A stretch of 64,000 nt of DNA from Qipengyuania xiamenensis (GCF_019711495.1 NZ_JAIGNM010000001.1:1178001-1242000); one strand, 5' to 3'; positions 16,185 through 24,454 are shown, counted from the first letter of the stretch. Notes: generated by a model not told the origin, from the sequence alone. Numbers and translations are program-made.

Positions 16185-16212
16185 TTGACTTCGCACCTGC
16201 AGTGCCTATTTT
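16185..16212 (+). promoter_or_regulatory. Phasin gene promoter
   Basis: TTGACT (16185-16190), a 16-base spacer, and TATTTT (16207-16212) form a good sigma70-like promoter 31 bases before the phasin start codon. It is bracketed by two copies of the same operator; a third half-site core, GCAGTGC, lies inside the spacer at 16199. Confidence 0.65.
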
Positions 16213-16226
16213 GTGCAGTGCAACAA
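16211..16226. promoter_or_regulatory. Putative PhaR operator 2
   Basis: TTGTGCAGTGCAACAA repeats operator 1 with one inserted A. It overlaps the end of the -10 box and the expected transcription start, where a bound repressor would block RNA polymerase. Confidence 0.6.
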
Positions 16227-16242
16227 ATGCGAGGTTACTGAC

Positions 16243-17067
16243 ATGGCTGAAAGCCAGACCAAAATCGATGCTGCTGCCGAAAAGGCTTACGCCGAGGCTG
16301 CCGAAAAGAAGACCGCCGAGGTTAGCGCCAAGGCTGTCGAGAAGGCTGTCGAAGCTGACGCGACTGCGCCGGTGAAGACCGACAAGGTCGCTGAAGCCGT
16401 TGCCGCCAAGCCGAAGAAGGCTCCGGTCAAGAAGGCTGCACCGAAGAAGGCCAAGAAGGTCGCTGCGAAGAAGGCTCCGGCCAAGAAAGCAGCTGCCAAG
16501 AAGGCCGCTCCGAAGAAGGTCGCCGCCAAGAAGGCTGCACCGGCCAAGAAGCCGGTCGCCAAGAAGGCTGCTGCCAAGACCTCTGTTACCCCGATTACGA
16601 AATTGAAGGACACCATCATGGCTACCGCAAAGAACGCTAAGACCACCGACTACACCGCCAAGGCGAAGGAAATGGCTGCCGACGTCCAGACCCGCGCCAA
16701 GGCTGCTTACGACAAGAGTGCAGAAATGACCCAGGACGTCGTCGAATTCCAGAAGGGCAACCTCGAAGCTCTCGTCGAGAGCGGCAAGATCCTTGCTGGC
16801 GGCATGCAGGACATGGGCCGCACCTATGTCGAAGAAGCCAAGTCGGCTGCCGAAACCGTCCAGGGCGACGTCAAGAAGATGGCTGCCGTGAAGTCGCCGA
16901 CCGAGCTGTTCCAGCTGCAGGGCGAAATCGCACGTCGCAACTTCGACGCCATGGTTTCGACCACCTCGAAGAACACCGAAGCCATGCTCAAGCTCGCCAA
17001 CGAAGCTTTCGCTCCGCTCTCGAGCCGCATGAGCCTGGCCGCTGAGAAGGTCCGCAAGGCCGCCTAA
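16243..17067 (+). CDS. Phasin with histone-H1-like N-terminal tail
   Basis: 274 residues from ATG 16243. Residues about 60-120 are a low-complexity tail of repeated A-K-K-A, P-K-K and A-A-K-K units, like histone H1 or the tail of PhaF. Residues about 130-274 form the phasin_2 domain ('YDKSAEMTQDVVEFQKGNLEALVESG', 'MGRTYVEEAKSAAE', 'LQGEIARRNFDAMVSTTSKN'). Phasins coat PHA granules; a basic tail could tether granules to DNA. An internal in-frame ATG at 16618 with GAAGGA seven bases upstream may give a 150-residue tail-less form. Regulated by the operator pair upstream; ended by the terminator at 17143. Confidence 0.92.
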   Translation: MAESQTKIDAAAEKAYAEAAEKKTAEVSAKAVEKAVEADATAPVKTDKVAEAVAAKPKKAPVKKAAPKKAKKVAAKKAPAKKAAAKKAAPKKVAAKKAAPAKKPVAKKAAAKTSVTPITKLKDTIMATAKNAKTTDYTAKAKEMAADVQTRAKAAYDKSAEMTQDVVEFQKGNLEALVESGKILAGGMQDMGRTYVEEAKSAAETVQGDVKKMAAVKSPTELFQLQGEIARRNFDAMVSTTSKNTEAMLKLANEAFAPLSSRMSLAAEKVRKAA

Positions 17068-17142
17068 GCGCGAAACACAATACCAGCTTCAACCCGCCGG
17101 GCATCTCTCTCCTCTCTCCCTTTGCCCGGTGGTTGAAAACGG

Positions 17143-17185
17143 CGGGTCGGATGGCACTTCGGTGTTGTCCGGCCCGTTTGCTTTT
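17143..17185 (+). terminator. Terminator after phasin gene
   Basis: CGGGTCGGA (17143-17151) pairs with TCCGGCCCG (17168-17176), with further pairs closing on a TTCG loop, then TTTGCTTTT. Seventy-five bases after the phasin stop. Confidence 0.75.
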
Positions 17186-17290
17186 GCAGGCACGAAAGCG
17201 GCGAATTGACGTTTTCTTGACCCGTCTCCTCCAAATTCGGACAGGACACCGCTTGCGATTTTCGATCCGGATACGATATTGGCGCCTTCG

Positions 17291-17653
17291 ATGACCCAGC
17301 CGCATCAATTCATGACCATCCGCGCCGCAGGCGACGATGATGATTCGCGCGACGGCGAAGGCCAGACCGGTCTCGCCACCAAGACGCGCGCCAAGCCGAA
17401 GAAGCCCAGCCAGTACAAGGTGCTGCTGCTGAACGACGATTACACTCCGATGGAATTCGTGGTGATCGTGCTGAAGCGCTTCTTCCGCATGGACATGGAA
17501 GAAGCGACGCGCGTCATGCTTCACGTCCACCAGAAGGGCGTCGGCGTCTGCGGCATCTTCCCGTATGAAGTGGCCGAGACCAAGGTGAACCAGGTCATGG
17601 ATTTCGCCCGCGAGAACCAGCACCCGCTCCAGTGCACGCTGGAAAAGGCCTGA
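17291..17653 (+). CDS. clpS: ClpS, adaptor of the ClpAP protease
   Basis: 120 residues from ATG 17291; an earlier TTG (17279) and an inner ATG (17312) are alternatives. The adaptor core is complete: '[17 protein letters not shown]' (with the N-degron pocket Asp-Asp-Tyr-Thr-x-Met), 'LKRFF', '[27 protein letters not shown]'. ClpS delivers N-end-rule substrates to ClpA. The N-terminal 35 residues are acidic then basic, as is common in alphaproteobacteria. The family of DUF427 follows directly behind it. Confidence 0.94.
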   Translation: MTQPHQFMTIRAAGDDDDSRDGEGQTGLATKTRAKPKKPSQYKVLLLNDDYTPMEFVVIVLKRFFRMDMEEATRVMLHVHQKGVGVCGIFPYEVAETKVNQVMDFARENQHPLQCTLEKA

Positions 17654-17762
17654 GGCGATAGCCTTTTTCGGCCATCCTGAACCCGATCCGGTCCGTGAAG
17701 GGCAGGAAAGCGTCTGGGACTATCCCCGCCCCGCTATCCAAGAAAAGACAGGCCGGCATATC

Positions 17763-18164
17763 GTGATCCGCCATCAGGGCGTGACGCTTGCCGATACGCG
17801 GAGCGCTTACCGCACGCTCGAAACCAGCCATCCGCCGACCTACTACCTGCCGCCGCGGGACGTCGCGACCCAGCATCTTGCGCCCAATCCGCGCCGTTCG
17901 CTGTGCGAATGGAAAGGACAGGCGCGCTATTGGGATGCCGTTGTCGACGGCGAAAAGCTCGAGGCTGTGTGCTGGAGCTATCAGGACCCGACCAGCGGCT
18001 TCCTGCCGATCGCGGGCTTTTTCGCTTTCTACCCCGAACCTTTCGATCAATGCCTCGTCGATGGCGAACAGGTCATCCCGCAGCCGGGCGGCTTCTACGG
18101 CGGCTGGATCACCAGCCGCGAGGCGGGCCCCTTCAAGGGCATCCCCGGAAGCCGTTTCTGGTAG
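17763..18164 (+). CDS. DUF427 protein, start uncertain
   Basis: 133 residues if read from GTG 17763. The core of DUF427 is clear: L-E-T-S-H-P-P-T-Y-Y-L-P-P-R-D-V, then 'LCEWKGQARYWDAVV' and 'GFFAFYPEPF'. However, the same frame is open upstream and encodes the conserved family beginning G-Q-E-S-V-W-D-Y-P-R-P, back to 'AFFGHPEP' right after the clpS stop. No ATG, GTG or TTG opens that part; the codon before A-F-F is ATA (17658-17660), preceded by GAGG. So either an unusual start, a lost start codon or a sequence error. Function of the family is not established. Confidence 0.75.
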   Translation: MIRHQGVTLADTRSAYRTLETSHPPTYYLPPRDVATQHLAPNPRRSLCEWKGQARYWDAVVDGEKLEAVCWSYQDPTSGFLPIAGFFAFYPEPFDQCLVDGEQVIPQPGGFYGGWITSREAGPFKGIPGSRFW

Positions 18165-18232
18165 GGCATGACGTGCGCAGATTTTCGCGCTAGGGCCTCA
18201 GCCACAGACGCGACCCAATAGCCGGAACCCGA

Positions 18233-19453
18233 GTGCTCAATTTCCTCCCCGCAATCGACCGCTACATCTTCCGGCTGGTGATCGTCCCCATGCTGGGGGT
18301 CTTCGCGCTGGCGGCCTCGCTGCTGGTGCTCGACAAGATGCTGCGCCTGCTCGACTTCGTCGCGGTGGAAGGCGGACCGATCGGCGTCGTCTTCAAAATG
18401 CTCGCCACGCTGCTGCCCGAATATGCGAGCCTTGCGATCCCGCTCGGCCTGCTGCTCGGCATTCTGCTAGCCTTCCGCAAGCTGGCGACCACCAGCGAAC
18501 TCGATGTCTTCCGCGCCGTCGGCCTGTCCTATGGCCGCCTGCTGCGCGTACCCTTTGCCATCACCGCCGTGCTGATGACGGTCAATGTCGCGCTGGTTTT
18601 CTTCATCCAGCCGGTCAGCCGCTTCACCTACGAACGGCTCGAATACGAACTGCGCTCGGGCGCGCTGGGCGCCTCGATCAAGGTGGGCGAGTTCACCACG
18701 CTGGCCGACCGCATGGCCTTGCGTATCGAGGAGAGCGAGAACGAGGGCCGCCAGCTCAAGGGCATTTTCGCCCGCGTCGCAAATGACAAGGGACAGGTCC
18801 TTTCTATCAGCGCCAAGGAAGGCGCTTTCCTCGCCACGACCGACGATCCCGACACGATCATCCTGCGCCTGACCGAAGGCACCATCGTGCAGGACACCGG
18901 AAGCCAGACCCCGCGTGTGCTCACTTTCACGCGGCACGACCTGCCGATCGACCTGCCCGCAATCGAGGAATTCCGCGCCCGCGGAGAGGACGAGCGGGAG
19001 TACATCCTGCCCGAGCTGTTACGTATCGGCTGGGCCGACAACCAGACCGAGACCAAGCGCGATGCCTCTCAGGCCAGTTTCAATTTCAGGCTGGTCGAGG
19101 TGGTGATGATGGCGCTGATGCCCTTACTCGCCGTCGCGCTCGGCATACCGCCAAAACGAAGTACCAGCGCGCTCGGCGTCTTCCTCTCGATCATCATGGT
19201 GGTCGCCTATCACAAGGTGAACCAGTACGGAGAGGATCTGGCCGCGATAGGGATGTTCGATCCCATCCTCGCGCTATGGGTGCCGTTCTTCCTTTTCGCC
19301 GCGCTGATCATGTGGATGTATTACCGCGTTGCCTTCGTGCCGGGCGGACAGGCCATCGGCGCGCTCGAAAGCTGGTTCTCCAAGATCGCCAAGCGCATCG
19401 GCAAGCTGTTCAAACGCAACCGGCGCGTGGTGGTCGATGAGGAGGCTAGCTGA
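18233..19453 (+). CDS. lptF: LPS export permease LptF
   Basis: 406 residues from GTG 18233. YjgP/YjgQ family: six membrane helices in two groups (about 15-125 and 285-375) around a periplasmic beta-jellyroll ('LADRMALRIEESENEGRQLKGIFA'). LptF with LptG and the ATPase LptB drives lipopolysaccharide from the inner membrane to the Lpt bridge. The stop overlaps the ATG of the next gene as TGATG, so lptF and lptG are co-translated. Confidence 0.92.
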   Translation: MLNFLPAIDRYIFRLVIVPMLGVFALAASLLVLDKMLRLLDFVAVEGGPIGVVFKMLATLLPEYASLAIPLGLLLGILLAFRKLATTSELDVFRAVGLSYGRLLRVPFAITAVLMTVNVALVFFIQPVSRFTYERLEYELRSGALGASIKVGEFTTLADRMALRIEESENEGRQLKGIFARVANDKGQVLSISAKEGAFLATTDDPDTIILRLTEGTIVQDTGSQTPRVLTFTRHDLPIDLPAIEEFRARGEDEREYILPELLRIGWADNQTETKRDASQASFNFRLVEVVMMALMPLLAVALGIPPKRSTSALGVFLSIIMVVAYHKVNQYGEDLAAIGMFDPILALWVPFFLFAALIMWMYYRVAFVPGGQAIGALESWFSKIAKRIGKLFKRNRRVVVDEEAS

Positions 19454-20550
19454 TGCAGCTCGATTTCTTCCCCTCGCGCACGCTGACGCTTTACCTCGCC
19501 AAGCTGTTCGTCGTCCGTATCCTCGCCGTGCTCGTCATGCTGGTGCTGGTGCTGATGATGCTCGACCTGCTGTCGAGCAGCGGCAAGATCCTCGCGGTGG
19601 AGGGCAACGGACAGGGTGAACTGCTCACCTATGCAGGGCTTCGGATACCGCAATTGATCCAGCGCTTCCTGCCTTATTCGGTGTTGCTTGCGACGCTGAT
19701 CTCGCTGGTGACGCTCAACCAGAACAGCGAAGTCATCGCGATGAAGGCCGCCGGGCTGTCGGCGCACCAAGTTCTCGCGCCGCTGCTGCTGACCGCGCTG
19801 GCCGTGGGTGTCTTCAGCTTCGCGTTCAACGAGAGGGTGGTGACCCGCGCCACGGCCACGCTCAAGGCGTGGGAGGCTGCCGAATACGGCCCGATACCCG
19901 AGGAATCCTCGGTCAGGGCCAACGTCTATCTCGCGGAAGGCAGCAATGTCCTGACCGCCGCCCAGCTTTCCGGTAGCGGCGAGACGATCCGCATGCGCGA
20001 CGTCACCTGGTACCGCCGCAGCCCCGATGGCGCGATCATCGAGCAGATCGATGCCGACACGGCCAGCTTTGCCGGCCCCGGCTGGAGGCTGGAGGGTGTG
20101 ACGCGCTTCGATGTCGGTTCCGCTTCCACGCAGGAGCAGGACAGCGTCGTCGTGGGCGAGGAACTGACCCCTGACCAGATCGACCTTGCCAAGATCGACC
20201 CGGACGCGATCCCATTCTGGGAGCTGGGCGAGCAGATCGATGCCTTCAAAGAAGCCGGCAGGCGCACTGGCGAAATGCGCGCCAAGTGGTGGCACAAGCT
20301 GTCCGGACCGCTCTCGTCCTTCCTGATGCCTTTGCTCGGCGCAGTCGCGGCCTTCGGCCTCGCCCGTTCGGGCCAGCTCTTCGTGCGCGCGCTGATCGGC
20401 ATGGCGCTGGGCTTTGCCTATTTCGTGGTCGACAACGCCGCGCTCGCCATGGGCAATTTCGGTGGCTACCCGCCCTTCCTCGCGGCTTGGGCACCGTTCC
20501 TGCTGTTTGCCCTCATCGGCGAGACCGTGCTGATCCGCACAGAGGAATGA
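19453..20550 (+). CDS. lptG: LPS export permease LptG
   Basis: 365 residues. Same fold as LptF: two N-terminal helices after 'RTLTLYLAKLFVVRIL', periplasmic domain in the middle (about 105-265, with 'EGSNVLTAAQLSGSGETIRMRD'), and C-terminal helices ending 'APFLLFALIGETVLIRTEE'. It is the partner permease of LptF in the LptB2FG transporter. It starts in the TGATG overlap with lptF, and its own stop overlaps the next start (ATGA), so all three genes form one operon. Confidence 0.92.
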   Translation: MQLDFFPSRTLTLYLAKLFVVRILAVLVMLVLVLMMLDLLSSSGKILAVEGNGQGELLTYAGLRIPQLIQRFLPYSVLLATLISLVTLNQNSEVIAMKAAGLSAHQVLAPLLLTALAVGVFSFAFNERVVTRATATLKAWEAAEYGPIPEESSVRANVYLAEGSNVLTAAQLSGSGETIRMRDVTWYRRSPDGAIIEQIDADTASFAGPGWRLEGVTRFDVGSASTQEQDSVVVGEELTPDQIDLAKIDPDAIPFWELGEQIDAFKEAGRRTGEMRAKWWHKLSGPLSSFLMPLLGAVAAFGLARSGQLFVRALIGMALGFAYFVVDNAALAMGNFGGYPPFLAAWAPFLLFALIGETVLIRTEE

Positions 20551-21065
20551 GCGATTTCGCCATCCGTCTGGCGCGCGCGGAGGATGCCGATGCCCTCCCC
20601 GCGATCGAATTGGCCGCAGGAAAGCTTTTCGAGACTGTCGAAGGTCTGGCGAATGTCGCCGGCATGCATGCCATCCCGGCCGACGAACAGCGCCTCATGA
20701 TCCGCAAGGGCCACTGCCTGGTGGCGACGAGCGAGGACACCATTATCGGCTTCCTCTCGACCGAGCCTTTCCGCCGCGAACTCCATATCCGCGAATTCTC
20801 TGTCCATCCCGATGCGCAGGGCAAGGGGATCGGCAGCGTGCTGCTGCGCGCAATCGCCATCGATGCAAGCAACAGCGGATTTCAGGCCATTACGCTGACG
20901 ACCTTCAGCGATGTGCCGTGGAACGCGCCATTCTACGCAAGGCACGGCTTCGAGACGATTGCCGACCTTGAGGCCCATCCGCGCCTTGCGGCCGACATAG
21001 AGCAGGAAGTCGAACACGGCCTCCCGCGCGAGCGGCGCTGCGCGATGATCAAGTTCCTCGCCTGA
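20547..21065 (+). CDS. GNAT-family N-acetyltransferase
   Basis: 172 residues from ATG 20547, which overlaps the lptG stop; the longer open frame upstream is out of place inside lptG. The acetyl-CoA-binding motif A is present: 'EFSVHPDAQGKGIGSVLLRAI', and motif B 'FYARHGFETI'. These enzymes acetylate an amine on a small molecule or protein; the substrate cannot be inferred. Co-transcription with lptFG is likely, but a link to LPS is not shown. Confidence 0.87.
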   Translation: MSDFAIRLARAEDADALPAIELAAGKLFETVEGLANVAGMHAIPADEQRLMIRKGHCLVATSEDTIIGFLSTEPFRRELHIREFSVHPDAQGKGIGSVLLRAIAIDASNSGFQAITLTTFSDVPWNAPFYARHGFETIADLEAHPRLAADIEQEVEHGLPRERRCAMIKFLA

Positions 21066-21134
21066 ACATCTTTACGGGAACCGCCTCAATTTTGGCGCAT
21101 TGATGACACAATGCTGCCATAAAGGAGATACGGC

Positions 21135-21374
21135 ATGAAGAAGTTTGCAATTCCCGCCCTCGCCGCCGCCATGGCTCTGGCCGCTTGCGGTGAAGCAGAA
21201 GCACCCGAAGCCGAAGGCGATACCGTTGTCGTCGAAGAGCCGGCTGCAACCGAAACCGTCATGACCGATCCGGTCGCTACCGATGACGAAGGTTCGAGCG
21301 TCACGATCGACGGCGCCGATGTCGATGCGACGATCAGCGAAGACGGTGTACAGGCGGAAATCGACGCCAACTAA
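21135..21374 (+). CDS. Small acidic lipoprotein
   Basis: 79 residues. Signal peptide with lipobox L-A-A-C at residues 16-19, so it is lipidated on Cys 19. The mature part of about 60 residues is almost only Ala, Glu, Asp, Val and Thr, with no basic residue, and is probably disordered. I know no function. AAAGGAGA gives a strong Shine-Dalgarno. A good terminator follows after about 40 bases, so it is a single-gene transcript. Confidence 0.8.
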   Translation: MKKFAIPALAAAMALAACGEAEAPEAEGDTVVVEEPAATETVMTDPVATDDEGSSVTIDGADVDATISEDGVQAEIDAN

Positions 21375-21410
21375 GTCACGACTTTCATGGGGTCGCATGA
21401 CCCGTGATCG

Positions 21411-21448
21411 AAAGGCCGCTCCCAATCACCGAGGGGGGCGGCCTTTTT
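21411..21448 (+). terminator. Terminator after lipoprotein gene
   Basis: GGCCGCTCCC and GGGGGGCGGCC form the stem, followed by TTTTT. The next gene is convergent and ends 21 bases further on. Confidence 0.85.
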
Positions 21449-21468
21449 CGTGCGCGGTCGAAACTGGC

Positions 21469-22560
21469 TTAGGCGCGGCGCCCCATGGTGCTGCGTGCGA
21501 TACGTGCCACCAGCACACCCATGCCCTTGTGGTTCGCACCGTGATAGGTCGAGCTTTCACCCAGTTCCCTGACCAGGCGGCGATGCGCCTCCGGCAGCGA
21601 ATGGTAGGGCATCGAAGGCATCAGGTGATGCAGCGCATGATAGCGCAGGCCGACCGGGGCCCAGATCTCTGCGATACGGCCCGGCGGAGGCACGTTCACA
21701 CTGTCGAGGAACTGCGCGGTGACGGTCATCGCCTCGCCCTCGTTCTCCCACAAATGAGCCACGAGCGTGCGCAGCTGGTTGAGCAGTGCCACGGCCGAGG
21801 CAACGCCGAGCGCGATCAGCAGCGGCTTCCAGCCGAATACGAACACGCTGCCGATCAGGAGCCAGGCCCAGATCGCACCAGCCGCTTCCTGCAACAGCAC
21901 GCGCGGCTTCAGGTCGCCTTCGGGAGGACGACGGCGGAATTCGGGATTGATCGCCAGCGCACTCGCCCGCTGCCACGTGAGCTGGCGGATCGGCGGGATG
22001 ATCGCACCCAGCGGCACCAGAACGGCAAAGCGGAACAGCAGCGCGACCGGCGCAAGGATCGCAATGATCACGAACAGCGGCAGGCTCCACGCATTCATTA
22101 GCGCGAGCGGCAGGTATTCGGGGTCTTCGACAGTCCCGTATTGCGTGCGCTTGTGGTGCAGCGTGTGCACCTGCTCGTACATGAATGACGGGGTCAGCAT
22201 CGGGATGCCGACCAGCGCGTTCCAGGCCGTGCGGAAGCCCGGGAGCGCACCGTTACGGAAATGCGAGATCTCGTGAATGAACAGCAGCGCGCGGTACAGC
22301 GAGAGCACCGACACCACGGCCAGCACCACTGCAAGCGCAGTGCTTTCGATCAGGATCGCGCCCGCAAGCGTAGCATAGCCGATCAGCGCCGAAGCGATCA
22401 TGTCGGTCCAGTAAATCGCGGCGCGATGCTCCGAGATATCCTTCGTCAGGTCGCGTGCTGCACGGAGCATCGCCTTGTCGTCGGCGATCTGCGAATGCCA
22501 GCCGCGCTTGTCGCGCTGTTGCGCGAGATCGGCGGCCGGAAGGGTCTGGTCGAGTTTCAT
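21469..22560 (-). CDS. Membrane fatty acid desaturase
   Basis: 363 residues from ATG 22560 (M-K-L-D-Q), preceded by AGGAAAAAGACC; the longer open frame lacks coding character. Three histidine motifs for the di-iron site: H96-E-I-S-H100, H132-T-L-H-H136, and Y-H-A-L-H-H near residue 325. Hydrophobic segments lie at about 53-90, 110-125, 155-190 and 235-260. The family introduces double bonds into acyl chains of membrane lipids, with electrons from ferredoxin or cytochrome; the position of the double bond is not predictable here. Confidence 0.88.
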   Translation of the reverse strand: MKLDQTLPAADLAQQRDKRGWHSQIADDKAMLRAARDLTKDISEHRAAIYWTDMIASALIGYATLAGAILIESTALAVVLAVVSVLSLYRALLFIHEISHFRNGALPGFRTAWNALVGIPMLTPSFMYEQVHTLHHKRTQYGTVEDPEYLPLALMNAWSLPLFVIIAILAPVALLFRFAVLVPLGAIIPPIRQLTWQRASALAINPEFRRRPPEGDLKPRVLLQEAAGAIWAWLLIGSVFVFGWKPLLIALGVASAVALLNQLRTLVAHLWENEGEAMTVTAQFLDSVNVPPPGRIAEIWAPVGLRYHALHHLMPSMPYHSLPEAHRRLVRELGESSTYHGANHKGMGVLVARIARSTMGRRA

Positions 22561-22719
22561 GGTCTTTTTCCTGGGGGCGGCCTTAGTGCAAAGGCACGAA
22601 AAAGGACAGTGCCCGCTCTCGATCATAGTAATCGAAGCGGCGCGATTCCTTGACAAAGATCAACTGCCATACGCAGGGCTAACCGTGGCTGAACAGAGCG
22701 CCAATCAGAGGACCAATGC

Positions 22720-23877
22720 GTGGCTGACCAGAATATTGTTATCGAAGCTGTCGAAGGCAAGAAGGGGCGCGCCGCCTTCGTCGACCTAGGGCGCGAATTC
22801 GCCGCACGCGTGGAGCACACCGTTCCGCAGATCCGCTCCGAACAGCTCGAACTGATCGATCCGGACAAGAACCCCTTTTTCGGCCATGCCAGCGTCCAGC
22901 TGTTCCTCGCCAGGCGCGGCGGCAAGCCGGTGGGGCGGATTGCGGCCCATATCGACCATCTCGCGCTCGAACTGCCCAAGGAACAGGGCATGGGTCCGGG
23001 AACCGGCATGTTCGGGTACTTCGATGCCGAGGACGAGGTCGTGGCGCAGGCGCTGCTCGCTCAGGCCGAGGAATGGCTCCGCGAGAAGGGTATGACCCGC
23101 GTCATCGGCCCGATTTCGCTGTCGATCTGGGAAGAGCCGGGCCTGCTGGTCAAGGGCCACGACCATTCCCCGATGATCATGATGGGTCACGATCCTGCCG
23201 AATACCAACCCATGATCGAGGGCGCCGGCTACACGCACGCGAAGAGCCTGCTGACCTACGATCTCGACATCAGCAATCCGTTCCCCCGCATCGTGCAGCG
23301 CATCGTCCAGTCTGGCGAACGCAACGAGCGCATTCGCGTGCGCGGTGTCGACAAGTCGCGCTGGGCCGAAGAAATCCGCACGGTCCTAGAAATCCTCAAC
23401 GATGCGTGGTCGACCAACTGGGGTTTCGTGCCCTTCACCGAAGCCGAGATCGCCTACGCCGCCAAGAAGCTGAAACCGGTCGTGAGGCCCGAACTCAACA
23501 TGATCGCCGAACTGGACGGTCGCCCCGTGGCCTTCATGGTGGTGCTGCCCGACCTCAACCGCGTGCTGAAGAAAGTTCGCGGGAAGCTGTTCCCGTTCGG
23601 CTGGTTCCACCTGCTGCGCGCGCTGCGCAAGCCCACCGGGCTCGACATGCGCGTCCCGCTGATGGGCGTGCTCAAGGAATTCCAGAGCTCGCGTCTCGCC
23701 AGCCAGCTGGCCTTCATGATGATCAGCAAGATCCGTGACAATGCGACCGGAATTTACGGGTCGCAGAGGGCCGAAATCGGCTGGATCCTCGATGATAACA
23801 AGGGGATGGTCGCCATCGCCGACGCCATCGAAAGCTCGATCAACCGCGAATACGTGATCTACGAAAAACAGCTTTGA
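22720..23877 (+). CDS. GNAT-like protein, YghO family
   Basis: 385 residues. Reads as two GNAT-like halves: 'ASVQLFLARRGGKPVGRIAAHIDH' and 'GMFGYFDAEDEVVAQALLAQAEEWLREKG' in the first, 'AELDGRPVAFMVVLPDLNRVL' in the second, with the family hallmark 'GPISLSIWEEPGLLVKG'. It is found as YghO-type or 'dATP pyrophosphohydrolase'-labelled proteins; its substrate is unknown to me. Start ATG 22720 lies in the spacer divergent from the desaturase. No operon partner. Confidence 0.75.
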   Translation: MADQNIVIEAVEGKKGRAAFVDLGREFAARVEHTVPQIRSEQLELIDPDKNPFFGHASVQLFLARRGGKPVGRIAAHIDHLALELPKEQGMGPGTGMFGYFDAEDEVVAQALLAQAEEWLREKGMTRVIGPISLSIWEEPGLLVKGHDHSPMIMMGHDPAEYQPMIEGAGYTHAKSLLTYDLDISNPFPRIVQRIVQSGERNERIRVRGVDKSRWAEEIRTVLEILNDAWSTNWGFVPFTEAEIAYAAKKLKPVVRPELNMIAELDGRPVAFMVVLPDLNRVLKKVRGKLFPFGWFHLLRALRKPTGLDMRVPLMGVLKEFQSSRLASQLAFMMISKIRDNATGIYGSQRAEIGWILDDNKGMVAIADAIESSINREYVIYEKQL

Positions 23878-23939
23878 ACGTGCCCGCCGGCGCATTCGTG
23901 GCGCCGCGGCAACACCCGGCTGCACAATCGCATCACACG

Positions 23940-23965
23940 GGAACCGCAGGGCCCCAAGCGCCGTT
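23940..23965 (+). promoter_or_regulatory. EcfG-type stress promoter of response regulator
   Basis: GGAAC at 23940-23944, 17 bases, then CGTT at 23962-23965. This is the alphaproteobacterial general-stress sigma factor consensus. It lies 52 bases before the start codon at 24017. Confidence 0.7.
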
Positions 23966-24016
23966 CGGGAGTTGGGGAGCCGCGATGGGGCGGCATTCCG
24001 ATATTCACGGATCACC

Positions 24017-24454
24017 ATGAAGCGCAGCGGCAATAACAAAGCAGCGAAAAAGCTGCCCCCTCACGTCCTCGTGGTGGAAGACGATGCCATCCTTTCGATG
24101 ACTATCGAGAATGCCCTCGCCGATGCAGGCGTGGGCAAGATCGAACTCTGCGGCAGCACCGAGACCGCGCTCGAGGCGCTGCGCCGCAAGCGTCCCGATG
24201 CAATCGTTCTCGATGTCCACCTGTCCGACCGGGACGACGGCTGGGCGATCGCCGAACTCGTGCGCACTCTCGGCCCCGACGGGCCGCGCATCATCTTCTC
24301 GACCGGTTCGCCGGAAGACATTCCGGAAGAGATCGCCGCGCTGGGTTGCGTGCTCGAAAAGCCCTATGATTCCGCGGACCTCGTCGAGCTGCTCGGCAGG
24401 CCCGAGCGCACCGGTATTTTCTCGCGCCTGCGCGGCGCCCTCACAACCAATTAA
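24017..24454 (+). CDS. Single-domain response regulator
   Basis: 145 residues from ATG 24017. One CheY-like receiver: acidic pair 'VVEDDAI', phosphorylation Asp in I-V-L-D-V-H-L-S-D, Ser/Thr switch at I-I-F-S-T-G-S, and Lys in L-E-K-P-Y. No output domain. The N-terminus adds about 14 basic residues (K-R-S-G-N-N-K-A-A-K-K). An EcfG-type promoter stands in front, so it belongs to the general stress regulon. It is comparable in role to SdrG of Sphingomonas, but lacks the F-A-T-G-U-Y motif of that group. Confidence 0.88.
   Translation: MKRSGNNKAAKKLPPHVLVVEDDAILSMTIENALADAGVGKIELCGSTETALEALRRKRPDAIVLDVHLSDRDDGWAIAELVRTLGPDGPRIIFSTGSPEDIPEEIAALGCVLEKPYDSADLVELLGRPERTGIFSRLRGALTTN

Noticed and set aside
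17097-17129. CCGGGCA...TGCCCGG inverted repeat just after the phasin stop
   Set aside because: The loop is about 19 bases and no T-tract follows; the better terminator is the TTCG hairpin at 17143-17185.
21077-21102. GGAAC-N16-CATTG before the small lipoprotein
   Set aside because: The conserved GTT of the -10 element is missing.
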